DNA of 45,535 bases, from NCBI GenBank assembly GCA_905215445.1, contig CAJMPZ010000012.1, forward strand, positions 1 through 45,535, given 5' to 3'. Under the pieces are notes generated by a model, which made no database searches, was not told the DNA's origin, and was given only the letters and a program-made list of their open reading frames with translations. This document shows positions 1-5,944 of the stretch, in pieces. This DNA is from an uncultured bacterium. GTDB lineage: Bacteria; Actinomycetota; Coriobacteriia; Coriobacteriales; Coriobacteriaceae. Each line of letters starts with the position of its first letter. Positions within the stretch are counted from its first letter, which is position 1. Position numbers and translations under genes: made by a program.

Positions 1-68
1 AAAAGATCAAGTCGTCCTCGCAGACGCTCAAGCAGGAATACCTCGATACATACGAAGGAGGTGAATGA
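1..68 (+). CDS. 3' end of a gene entering from the left edge
   Basis: An open frame runs from the window edge to TGA at 66-68 and encodes a hydrophilic tail ending in DTYEGGE. The next gene's Shine-Dalgarno lies inside its last codons and that gene starts 1 nt after this stop, so the two are probably cotranscribed. Only about 21 residues are visible, too few to name the product. Confidence 0.55.
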   Translation, partial: KIKSSSQTLKQEYLDTYEGGE

Positions 69-69
69 C

Positions 70-498
70 ATGATAGGCAAGAGCTATGCAAAGATAGCGA
101 TTGTTGGCTTTGTACTTTGTCTTGCAATGGTGCTATGTGCATCATTTGCGAGGTATAGGTCCGAGCAGTCGTTCATCGATGGCGCTGAAAATGGGTTTGG
201 CATAGACGGGATGTATGTCAACGATGGCGCGACCAGGCCGTCTATGGCGATTCTTGCAGGCGAAGACATGGAATGGCAAATCTGTAATGACGATGGCTCT
301 TGTCTGAGTGGTCGTTTGGCCGCAACGAGCGACCCGAATTCGTTCGATCTTCTCGACAATGATGGATCGGATTGCGGTTCAGTTCACCTGTCGTATGCAT
401 CACGAGATGGGATGGACGGCATTCTCTACGTCTCCCACGAGTCTGGCGATTTCAAGATGCGCAGGACTAACCGAGTGCCGGCTTTTTTCGAGGAGTGA
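70..498 (+). CDS. Small membrane-anchored or secreted protein, unknown function
   Basis: About 142 aa. The ATG at 70 is preferred to the in-frame GTG at 61 because AGGAGG at 56-61 sits 8 nt upstream of it and overlaps the GTG. A short basic N-terminus (KSYAK) is followed by one hydrophobic segment, roughly residues 6-25, then a polar acidic domain rich in Asp, Gly and Ser with Cys pairs near CNDDGSC and DCGS. The arrangement is that of a bitopic or exported protein whose C-terminal part lies outside. There is no clear lipobox and I do not recognise a family. It starts 1 nt after the preceding gene and is followed by two strong hairpins. Confidence 0.65.
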   Translation: MIGKSYAKIAIVGFVLCLAMVLCASFARYRSEQSFIDGAENGFGIDGMYVNDGATRPSMAILAGEDMEWQICNDDGSCLSGRLAATSDPNSFDLLDNDGSDCGSVHLSYASRDGMDGILYVSHESGDFKMRRTNRVPAFFEE

Positions 499-503
499 GA
501 ATT

Positions 504-532
504 CCCGGCGGCCTGCCGATCAGGCCGCCGGG
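504..532 (+). terminator. Hairpin after the first operon
   Basis: A perfect 12-bp stem (CCCGGCGGCCTG and its complement) closes a 5-nt loop just after the stop at 498. No T-run follows, so termination is inferred from position and stem strength. Confidence 0.5.
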
Positions 533-541
533 GTATTGAAC

Positions 542-577
542 CCCGCATTCATCCGTACACACACGGATGAATGCGGG
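542..577. repeat. Perfect 15-bp inverted repeat
   Basis: CCCGCATTCATCCGT at 542-556 is repeated in reverse complement at 563-577 around a 6-nt ACACAC loop, only 9 nt after the previous hairpin. It could be a second terminator stem or the scar of a small element. No T-run is present. Confidence 0.6.
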
Positions 578-639
578 AAGTGTCCGGGTGAAGTTGATAA
601 TCAAGGAAACAAAGCCGTTCTGCCTGGGACGGCTTTGGC

Positions 640-936
640 TTGGACTTTAACTACAACATCGCAATCGACACTTATCAGCTCGCGCAACGCGCATGGCCAA
701 ATCTCGGACGCTGGTGCATGGAGGACCTTCGAGATTTACTGGACATCCAAAACGACGACGCACACCGCGTGCTCGCCGACTGCGAAGACGAGATGGCTGT
801 CTACAATGCGATCAGAAACGGCGTGAAGTCCGGAGAGCTTTCTGTGGAACCGCCGCGCCGTCGCGCGAGCCGACCGGGCAACCCGGGCAATCTGGTCCCG
901 GCTCTCCCGGTCGTATTCCTACGATATCGCCCCTAG
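640..936 (+). pseudogene. C-terminal fragment of a DEDD (DnaQ-like) 3'-5' exonuclease
   Basis: The first ~60 residues resemble the second half of a DnaQ/RNase T-type exonuclease: an Asp-led helix (IDTYQLAQRAWP), then a short region ending in AHRVLADCEDEMAVYNAI. That last stretch matches the family's final catalytic His-x4-Asp helix (H..LADC). The first acidic motif of the fold (DxE) is missing because no coding sequence precedes it; hairpins and non-coding DNA do. The last ~35 residues (Arg/Pro-rich, then PALPVVFLRYRP) look like read-through. The family match is from motif memory. The region upstream also has a short AAAGCCGT dyad at 611-636. Confidence 0.5.
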
Positions 937-948
937 ATCACCAATGTG

Positions 949-1188
949 TCAGATAAAGAATGAGGCAATGGCTATGATCACGCCTACGGCAGATGCAACG
1001 ACTGCGCCTTTTTTCCTCTCCTTTAGTCCGACGAATAGGGTTGCCGTAAAGTAAAGGGCGGAAATGCAGGCTATGGCAAGCGAAACGAGCTCCTTGGGCG
1101 GTTTCAGCAAAAGGTCGCTAGCAAAGAGTAATGCAAGCAGGGCAAAGCCGATTGTGGTCAAGTATCTCGATTGATTTTGCGACTGCAT
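949..1188 (-). CDS. Small integral membrane protein, 79 aa
   Basis: Starts at the ATG complementary to 1186-1188 with GAAAGG about 9 nt upstream. It has three hydrophobic segments: TTIGFALLALLFASDLLL, a middle ALYFTATLFVG segment and a C-terminal AVGVIIAIASFFI, with a KERKK loop between the second and third. It lies 12 nt downstream of the secreted 134-aa protein and is probably cotranscribed with it. Family not recognised. The size and topology would suit an immunity or accessory protein for its neighbour, but that is only a guess from context. Confidence 0.65.
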   Translation of the reverse strand: MQSQNQSRYLTTIGFALLALLFASDLLLKPPKELVSLAIACISALYFTATLFVGLKERKKGAVVASAVGVIIAIASFFI

Positions 1189-1200
1189 GGCAACTGCCTT

Positions 1201-1605
1201 TCAGAACATGCAAGTGAAAAGTCGGTACGATGTCATTGCGGTTGCAAACAAGCCGCCGCCAGGACCGGTTGTCACGAGACCGGCGATAACTTCAGCGGTG
1301 CCAGCAAGGTAGGGATCGCGCAGGCAAGCCTCCTCCTTCGCGTTCAGCTTGACCTTGTGAGGGACGGTGCGGTTATTTGCAAATCCGTGAGAATCGGACC
1401 ACGCCTTGGAATATGAATCCGTGCAGCGTCCGCGCTCAAAAAGGGATACATCGTATTTTTCGTCGTAGTTGTCTCCGACGTAGATCTCGCTGCTCTCGGC
1501 GGGAGACCCCTCGTCGGCATAGGCTGCCGCAACGGGCACAAATGGTGTCATGACAAGGGAGAGGCAAAGAGCTGCTGAGACGATGGAGGGCAGGCATTTC
1601 TTCAT
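1201..1605 (-). CDS. Secreted 134-aa protein with Gly-rich C-terminus
   Basis: AAGGAG lies 6 nt before the ATG. The N-terminus is a classical Sec signal peptide: KK, then a hydrophobic core to about residue 25, with a likely AYA-DE cleavage near residue 31. The mature ~103 aa has an acidic Tyr-rich start, three Cys (RGRC, EEAC, LFTC) and a Gly-rich C-terminal tract (GPGGGLFATAMTS). I do not recognise a family. Size, export signal and a following three-helix membrane protein resemble bacteriocin-like precursor/immunity pairs, but no known class motif is visible. The decayed thioredoxin-like gene immediately upstream might once have acted on its cysteines. Confidence 0.65.
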   Translation of the reverse strand: MKKCLPSIVSAALCLSLVMTPFVPVAAAYADEGSPAESSEIYVGDNYDEKYDVSLFERGRCTDSYSKAWSDSHGFANNRTVPHKVKLNAKEEACLRDPYLAGTAEVIAGLVTTGPGGGLFATAMTSYRLFTCMF

Positions 1606-1634
1606 GGCTGGCTCCTTAATCTGGCCTTTGATAG

Positions 1635-1913
1635 TTACTTGATGTCGCCTCCTTCCGCTTTATATCCGTTGTATTTGGCGTATTTCTTTAATAAGGCAAG
1701 AGGTTCTTCCTCTCCTTCGGATAAGCCGATGATGTTTCCTTGATCATCCAGTATGAATACGGACGGAATATGCTCAAGTTCATATTGGTCATACACGGTT
1801 TTATCTTAATCTATGTATATGGGAAAGTCTCCTTCATGGACCGAGGCTTCTTCAATTGTGCTGTCCTCGGAAACAGTGAAAAGGTTCTTCCTTAAGGCTG
1901 CGAAATTAGTCAT
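1635..1913 (-). pseudogene. C-terminal half of a split TlpA/ResA-like thioredoxin
   Basis: On the minus strand, a frame beginning near MTNFAALRKNLF reads through FTVSEDS, a FPIYID strand, the cis-proline loop EHIPSVFILDDQG and a C-terminal helix ending at TAA (1635-1637). These are the second-half elements of a thioredoxin fold; the CxxC half is missing here. A TAA at 1806-1808 interrupts the frame (ID-stop-DKTVYD), probably from CAA. The missing half lies at 2035-2304 on the other strand. The gene is therefore broken twice, by a rearrangement and by a nonsense codon. Confidence 0.7.
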
Positions 1914-2301
1914 ATGCAGCACTGAAATCGCACTTGACACCGAGACCAGTTACGTCCACATCCGCGTCCGGAACGAATCGAAGCGGTATCCCGTTTCAAA
2001 ACGTATGCGTTTCACCATGAGAGAGGGATCTGTCATGAGCTGGAAACCGAGAAAATGCGTTATCGCCTTACTGACTCTGGCGACTCTGACGTGTTTCGCC
2101 GCCTTAATCGCCGTCAATATCAAACCGCAACACGATGCTTATCCCTCATCTTTGTCCATTAAAATGGGCCAAAATTTCAGCCTCGGCCGAAACGTCAATT
2201 ATTTTAACAAGCTAAAGCCTAATGAGGAAAATATCTTGATGTTCTGGGCATCGTGGTGTCAGCACTGCGAATCTCTCATAGAAGATATGCAACAACTGAC
2301 T
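1908..2301. other. Inverted DNA segment (~394 bp) with 5-bp inverted ends
   Basis: The ends are AGTCA (1908-1912) and TGACT (2297-2301). Turning the segment round in silico joins the CxxC-bearing half of the thioredoxin-like gene to its C-terminal half on the minus strand, and extends the truncated + strand remnant at 2301-2432 leftward in frame (AAYDLTGTFEQC). Two independent frames being repaired at both junctions argues for a true inversion. I saw no long invertase-type repeats, so a one-off microhomology event is as likely as a switch. Confidence 0.6.
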
Positions 2302-2304
2302 TAA
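2035..2304 (+). pseudogene. N-terminal half of the split TlpA/ResA-like thioredoxin
   Basis: ATG at 2035 has GAGAGGGA upstream. The product has a basic start, one hydrophobic anchor (residues ~9-28), then a thioredoxin first half ending in ENILMFWASWCQHCESL with the redox-active CQHC motif, and stops at TAA soon after the active-site helix (EDMQQLT). Membrane-tethered thioredoxins of this type reduce or exchange disulfides outside the membrane. The fold needs the second half with the cis-Pro loop, which lies inverted at 1635-1913, so this stub should be inactive. Confidence 0.7.
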
Positions 2305-2432
2305 CGGGAACGTTCGAGCAGTGCCGGAGTCTCCAGCTGGATTGTTCCGACTGGGACGTCAGCCCGAATACACTGCATGGCGACTCCAACAAGAACGCGC
2401 TCGGCGTATTCCTTCCCAAAGCATGGCAATAG
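2301..2432 (+). pseudogene. C-terminal remnant of a BspA-like (DUF285-type) surface protein
   Basis: The frame LTGTFEQCRSL ... DCSDWDVSPNTLHG ... GVFLPKAWQ-stop resembles one unit of the short leucine-rich surface repeats (mF.gCssL..LDlS.wdvS.vt) typical of BspA-like proteins, ending with a closing -PKAW-. No start codon belongs to it here because its left end coincides with the inversion breakpoint. In the reverse complement of 1920-2034 the same frame continues upstream (DVDVTGLGVKCDFSAAYD), with one further frameshift before a possible start. The family assignment is from pattern memory. Confidence 0.45.
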
Positions 2433-2452
2433 ACAAGTTCAAGTGAACGCAT

Positions 2453-2486
2453 GAAGGTGGCTCCCGAACCATCGGGAGCCACCTTC
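2453..2486 (+). terminator. Strong 15-bp hairpin
   Basis: GAAGGTGGCTCCCGA at 2453-2467 pairs perfectly with 2472-2486 around a 4-nt loop. It lies between the remnant ending at 2432 and the minus-strand gene ending at 2515, where a bidirectional terminator would be expected. There is no clear T-run on either side. Confidence 0.55.
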
Positions 2487-2514
2487 GCAATTCAACCGAT
2501 GGGAAAACCGACTG

Positions 2515-3948
2515 CTAATTCAATTTGACCCAGATGGCGGGACGGACTCCGAGCAAGTCATCCTGCTCGCTCCCGTCATCGCCAAATTTGATATCGCCCA
2601 TCTTGCACACGTAATTGGCTAGGGGCTGCCCGACATAGTAGAAATCACTATAGTCTGAGCTGCCGCTGTACTTCTCGACGGTAGAGGTCCACCAGTCCTT
2701 AACTTTATCGTCCTTCACTGACTTTGCGTACCGGAAATCGTCCGATAGCGCGGGTTCGCAAAGGAGAAAGGAGTTGAGAATCGTGACGTCTCCGTCGATG
2801 AGGCCCCGCTCGACATCGCTGAAGGCGAAATCCCTGAAGCTGCCGTTCAGATAGTCGTATAGCGAGCTGGACTTGAAATCGGTTGCGTCGCCTTGCGTAT
2901 CGAACGCCATCTCGTCGATGCACTGCTGGGTTACGAGAAGGGCCCGACCGTCCTCCTTGTCGACTACGATCCATCTGATCGGTCTGCCGGCGATTGCGGC
3001 GCCCTTGTAGGCCGCCAGCCCACCCGAATAGGTCCCGAACTCGACGGTCTGCCCAATCGACTTGCTGTCGATTACCTCCTGCTCCGCCTTCATGTCCGCC
3101 CGCGCTTCGAGCATGGACGGCAGGGGCGAGATGGCGACCATGACGGCAAGCAGGACGATGCCCGCGACAGCCGCGACGGCTATCTTCTTCCTCCTTTTCG
3201 AGAGGTTCGCAATCTTCGCGCCGGCCTCCCTTGCCTTCTTGCCCGAATCCCCGTATCCCTGCTCGGCCAGCTTCTCGAGGCTTTCCTTGGCGGCCTCAGC
3301 TTCCTTCCTGTTGCCCTTCTCGAGTATCGCGACGCTCGTCTTGTAGACCCTGTCCCTTCTGGATTCATCCAGGAACGCGGCATTTTCCAGATCCGCCATT
3401 TTCTCGCGCACGGCGCCGCAGTTCCAGCAGGTATCGCGCTTGAGGTTCACCGCACCGCAGCCGCACTGCCACCACTCGTCGTGTTCGGAATGGACGCCCG
3501 CGCATTTGAAGGTATCGGCCCCCATCTCGGAGAGCAGGACATCGCGTTCCGACTCCTCGACCCCGTTGAGTGCGAGTGGCGCGGGGCTATCGATGTCGAT
3601 CGGGTCGCCGAAGGAGGTCTCGCCGTCCGCTCGGGTCACAACGGCACGCGAGCCGGTGATAACAGACAGCTTGATTCTCACCGCCTTGGGCCTGAGCACC
3701 TCGCCGGCGGGCAGGTCGGCATCTAGGAGCGAGAAGTCGACGGTCTCCGTCTCCCCTCCCTCGCCCTCGAGCCCGACAGTGAACTCTATGCGGCTGATGG
3801 GTTTCGTCGATACGTTGACGATCTTTGTTTGGAGGAAGCAGGCTCCCGTCTCGGTGTCTCTGGAGACTTGGATGGCTAACATCCTGACAGGGCAAAGCTC
3901 CTGCCAGGAGGGGTTGGCGTCGCGGTAAACAATCTTGTATTTCGACAT
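2515..3948 (-). CDS. Zinc-ribbon membrane protein with DUF6273-like C-terminus (module 1)
   Basis: 477 aa. Residues 1-~130 form a beta-rich domain (KIVYRD...VRMLAIQVSRD) shared with the 534-aa protein of module 2. Around 160-180 is a zinc ribbon, WWQCGCGAVN...TCWNCGA (two Cys pairs). A charged helical stretch with AEAAKESLEKLAEQGYGD follows, then a basic stop (KRRKK) and one membrane segment at ~255-275. The outer C-terminal ~190 aa resembles DUF6273 (RWIVVDKEDGRALLV, DWWTST, ending LLGVRPAIWVKL). The predicted topology is cytoplasmic zinc-binding N-terminus and extracytoplasmic C-terminus. It starts 2 nt after the 82-aa membrane protein and diverges from the pilin-like gene. The shared DUF6273-like domain suggests the two work at the same surface; function unknown. 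Confidence 0.75.
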   Translation of the reverse strand: MSKYKIVYRDANPSWQELCPVRMLAIQVSRDTETGACFLQTKIVNVSTKPISRIEFTVGLEGEGGETETVDFSLLDADLPAGEVLRPKAVRIKLSVITGSRAVVTRADGETSFGDPIDIDSPAPLALNGVEESERDVLLSEMGADTFKCAGVHSEHDEWWQCGCGAVNLKRDTCWNCGAVREKMADLENAAFLDESRRDRVYKTSVAILEKGNRKEAEAAKESLEKLAEQGYGDSGKKAREAGAKIANLSKRRKKIAVAAVAGIVLLAVMVAISPLPSMLEARADMKAEQEVIDSKSIGQTVEFGTYSGGLAAYKGAAIAGRPIRWIVVDKEDGRALLVTQQCIDEMAFDTQGDATDFKSSSLYDYLNGSFRDFAFSDVERGLIDGDVTILNSFLLCEPALSDDFRYAKSVKDDKVKDWWTSTVEKYSGSSDYSDFYYVGQPLANYVCKMGDIKFGDDGSEQDDLLGVRPAIWVKLN

Positions 3949-3950
3949 TA

Positions 3951-4199
3951 CTACACCTCGGGCAGGGCGTCTTCGTCCCTTTGTGCGCTGGGCGCCGGTG
4001 CCGCTCGGTCGGGCAGAGCGCAGACGATCAGGCCGACCATGAGCGCCGTGCCGAAAAGGCCGATGAACCAGAGGATTCCCGCGCCATTGGTGTAATGCCC
4101 CTTGGCCCTGGCGATCTTAACGAGCTCCGCCACGCCGCAGATGTTGGCGGCGATCGCCAGGAAAGGCAGGAAGAAGATTATCAGCTCCAGGCTTCTCAT
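3951..4199 (-). CDS. Small two-helix membrane protein (module 1)
   Basis: The ATG complementary to 4197-4199 (MRSLELIIFFLP) is chosen because GAAGAAGGGA lies just upstream; a longer frame to 4412 runs into the leader shared by both modules and has no ribosome site. The 82-aa product has two hydrophobic segments, ~5-24 and ~45-65, the second ending in VGLIVCALPD, then a Pro/Ala-rich tail. The 83-aa protein of module 2 has the matching MIVAALPD. Its stop is 2 nt before the zinc-ribbon gene, so the pair is an operon. Function unknown. Confidence 0.65.
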   Translation of the reverse strand: MRSLELIIFFLPFLAIAANICGVAELVKIARAKGHYTNGAGILWFIGLFGTALMVGLIVCALPDRAAPAPSAQRDEDALPEV

Positions 4200-4285
4200 T
4201 TTTGGTCCCTTCTTCTCGACCACCCGCTTCGACACCGGCGGTCCTCCGTTACTTCCGACATCACCAATTCTACTGTCCTCACCTG

Positions 4286-4446
4286 CGAATTTGTTGAGCA
4301 ACAAATTCGATTGTGTGAGCGGTCGGTTGAGCTGCGCAGACGTTGAGCTAATTATTCTTTGCCGCTGCGGCAAGACCAGCACAACTTTTTGGAATAGTCC
4401 TACGCTCGGCAATGTATCTACAAGCCCTGAGCGAAGGGAGTCGCAT
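4286..4446 (+). promoter_or_regulatory. Leader of the module 1 pilin gene, conserved with module 2
   Basis: It begins with a 12-bp stem hairpin CGAATTTGTTG-AG-CAACAAATTCG (4286-4309), then GAGCGGTCGGTT, a TTGCCGC/GCGGCAA dyad, the block ATAGTCCTACGCTCGGC, and CCCTGAGCGAAGGGAG holding the ribosome site. GCTCGGC can pair with GCC..GAGC so that a stem forms right before the start codons. The same blocks in the same order precede the module 2 gene, though the bases between them differ. That pattern suggests a structured 5' UTR or a multi-site operator. The first hairpin could also end an upstream transcript. Confidence 0.5.
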
Positions 4447-4450
4447 ATGC

Positions 4451-5449
4451 ATGCAGCGGCAATTAACCTTCGGGGGGGGGGTATCTCCTAGGAATACCCG
4501 CCTCCGAAGGCAGTCAATCATCGAGTACGTCCTGATTATCGCCATCATCGGCCTGGTTATCGTGTTCGCGGGACCCGGCGTGGCAGGCGCCATCCGAAAC
4601 CAGTTCAACCTGGTCGGCAACACGGTGAACAGCGGGACGACTGGCGACACCGAGGGCGGCGCGTCCGGCGGCGGCTCCACTGGGGCCGATTCCGCGACCG
4701 TACAGACGGCTGTCGCCAAGGACGCGAAGGACTGGACGCTCGATGAGCAGAAGGCCGTGGCCGAGGACATCGCAGACAAGGGCGAGGCGTCTCCCGCCTA
4801 CGCCAAGGCGAAGGCCGCCATGGATGCGGGGACGAAGTTCTCGATGAAGTTCACCGATGGAAAGACGCTGACCTACCTTATCATCGGCATCAACCACGAC
4901 GACCTTGCTGACGGCACCGGCAAGGCAGGTCTTACATTCTTTACAACATCAACGAATATCTCCTCTCGCATGAATCCCGATTCCAGGATTACCAGCGGCT
5001 GGGAGAAGTCGGAGATTCGAGCGAAGATGAACTCGGGCGAGATCTGGAACCTGATGCCCTCCGATTTCCAGTCCAAGGTGAAATCGGTCAGGAAGCTCAC
5101 GAACAATGTCGGCGGCGGACCCGCAAACAAGGATGCCGCCGTCACTGCAACTTCAGGCAAGCTGTTCCTGCTCAGCTACTCCGAGATCGTCCCCACCTCC
5201 TACTGGGCATCCAGCTACCCTTGGACTTCCTCCGAGGGCACCCAGTACGAGGCCTTCAAGGGCAAGGTGACGGAGAACTATTCGGACAACGATTGCCTGA
5301 AGATTAGCATCTCTTGGTGGGAGCGTTCGGTGCTTCCGTACAGCTCTGGGTACTTCCTCGATGCCAACAGCAACTGCGATCCGTCGAGCTACGGCAACGC
5401 GACGGACACGACGGGCTCGATTTGCGTCTGTCCCGCCTGGTGCTTCTAG
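4451..5449 (+). CDS. Flp/Tad-pilin-like N-terminus fused to DUF6273-like domain (module 1)
   Basis: From the ATG at 4451 the frame gives 332 aa: a ~20-residue leader, the pilin-type segment RRQSIIEYVLIIAIIGLVIV with Glu5 of the Flp signature, a Gly/Ser/Thr linker, a helix KDAKDWTLDEQKAVAEDI, then a ~200-aa domain with DUF6273 features (GINHDD, LFLLSYSEI, WTSSEGTQY, WWERS) and terminal AWCF. It is probably a prepilin-like secreted subunit. Module 2 has Gly-Gln before the cleavage point; here Arg-Gln replaces it, so the usual Gly -1 of prepilin processing is lost. The start at 4447, conserved with module 2, is out of frame because of a 10-G tract (4472-4481). A terminator follows at 5484. Confidence 0.7.
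   Translation: MQRQLTFGGGVSPRNTRLRRQSIIEYVLIIAIIGLVIVFAGPGVAGAIRNQFNLVGNTVNSGTTGDTEGGASGGGSTGADSATVQTAVAKDAKDWTLDEQKAVAEDIADKGEASPAYAKAKAAMDAGTKFSMKFTDGKTLTYLIIGINHDDLADGTGKAGLTFFTTSTNISSRMNPDSRITSGWEKSEIRAKMNSGEIWNLMPSDFQSKVKSVRKLTNNVGGGPANKDAAVTATSGKLFLLSYSEIVPTSYWASSYPWTSSEGTQYEAFKGKVTENYSDNDCLKISISWWERSVLPYSSGYFLDANSNCDPSSYGNATDTTGSICVCPAWCF
4472..4481 (+). repeat. Ten-G homopolymer tract in the leader codons
   Basis: C followed by exactly ten G, located 25 nt after ATG-1 (4447) and 21 nt after ATG-2 (4451). From ATG-1 the frame reads MHAAAINLRGGGIS then TAG at 4489. With 9 or 12 G it would enter the pilin frame, and with 9 G the leader has exactly the length of the module 2 leader. From ATG-2 the present 10 G are in frame. 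Confidence 0.85.
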
Positions 5450-5483
5450 GCATTTTGTCCTATAAGCCGACATTTGGATAATG

Positions 5484-5514
5484 ACCCGTGCGACCCTGCG
5501 CGGGCCTTTCTTTT
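5484..5514 (+). terminator. Rho-independent terminator of module 1 pilin gene
   Basis: CCCGTGC (5485-5491) pairs with GCGCGGG (5498-5504) with one G-T pair and a 6-nt loop, followed by TTTCTTTT. The same tail, GGGCCTTTCTTTTGGC, ends module 2. Confidence 0.85.
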
Positions 5515-5621
5515 GGCGACTGAGATCAAGAAAACAGTATTGCTTCGTCTTTTGTCCTACTCATCTCATACCTGGTTTTTTAACTACCCAATCAGAGATT
5601 GGACCGAATAACAATGGCGCC

Positions 5622-5873
5622 TTACAGCTTCGGAAGTTCCGCGTCTATCGTAGACAGGACTGGATTGTCGGAAACGCTGGTTTGAAGCCGCTTGTCCGGC
5701 AGCGCCGCCACAATCATCGCGGCACTCGCGGGGGTCGCGAAAACGATTATGAAAGTCAGTTTTAGCCTCTGGTCCTCATATCCCTTGTCCATTGCCGCTT
5801 TGACAATAAGCCGGTTTGAAAAATAGCAAGCTACGCCATAGCAAACGATTAAGGCCAATACGATAAACCACAT
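5622..5873 (-). CDS. Small two-helix membrane protein (module 2)
   Basis: 83 aa. ATG at 5873 has GAGAGGT about 7 nt upstream. Two hydrophobic segments (residues ~2-18 and ~40-58) flank a basic, charged loop (KAAMDKGYEDQRLK). The second ends MIVAALPDKRL, matching the LIVCALPD end of the 82-aa protein of module 1. Here it lies downstream of the zinc-ribbon gene with a 71-nt gap, whereas in module 1 it lies upstream. Function unknown. Confidence 0.65.
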   Translation of the reverse strand: MWFIVLALIVCYGVACYFSNRLIVKAAMDKGYEDQRLKLTFIIVFATPASAAMIVAALPDKRLQTSVSDNPVLSTIDAELPKL

Positions 5874-5944
5874 GTGTATTACCTCTCAATTCGAAGGCTC
5901 ATTGATGCGCAAAGCGATCGGATGCCGTCAATAAAAGCCGATGT

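Noticed and set aside
1813..2034. N-terminal extension of the thioredoxin half (MYMGKSPSW...)
   Set aside because: It is the antisense of the C-terminal half; the real start with a ribosome site is at 2035.
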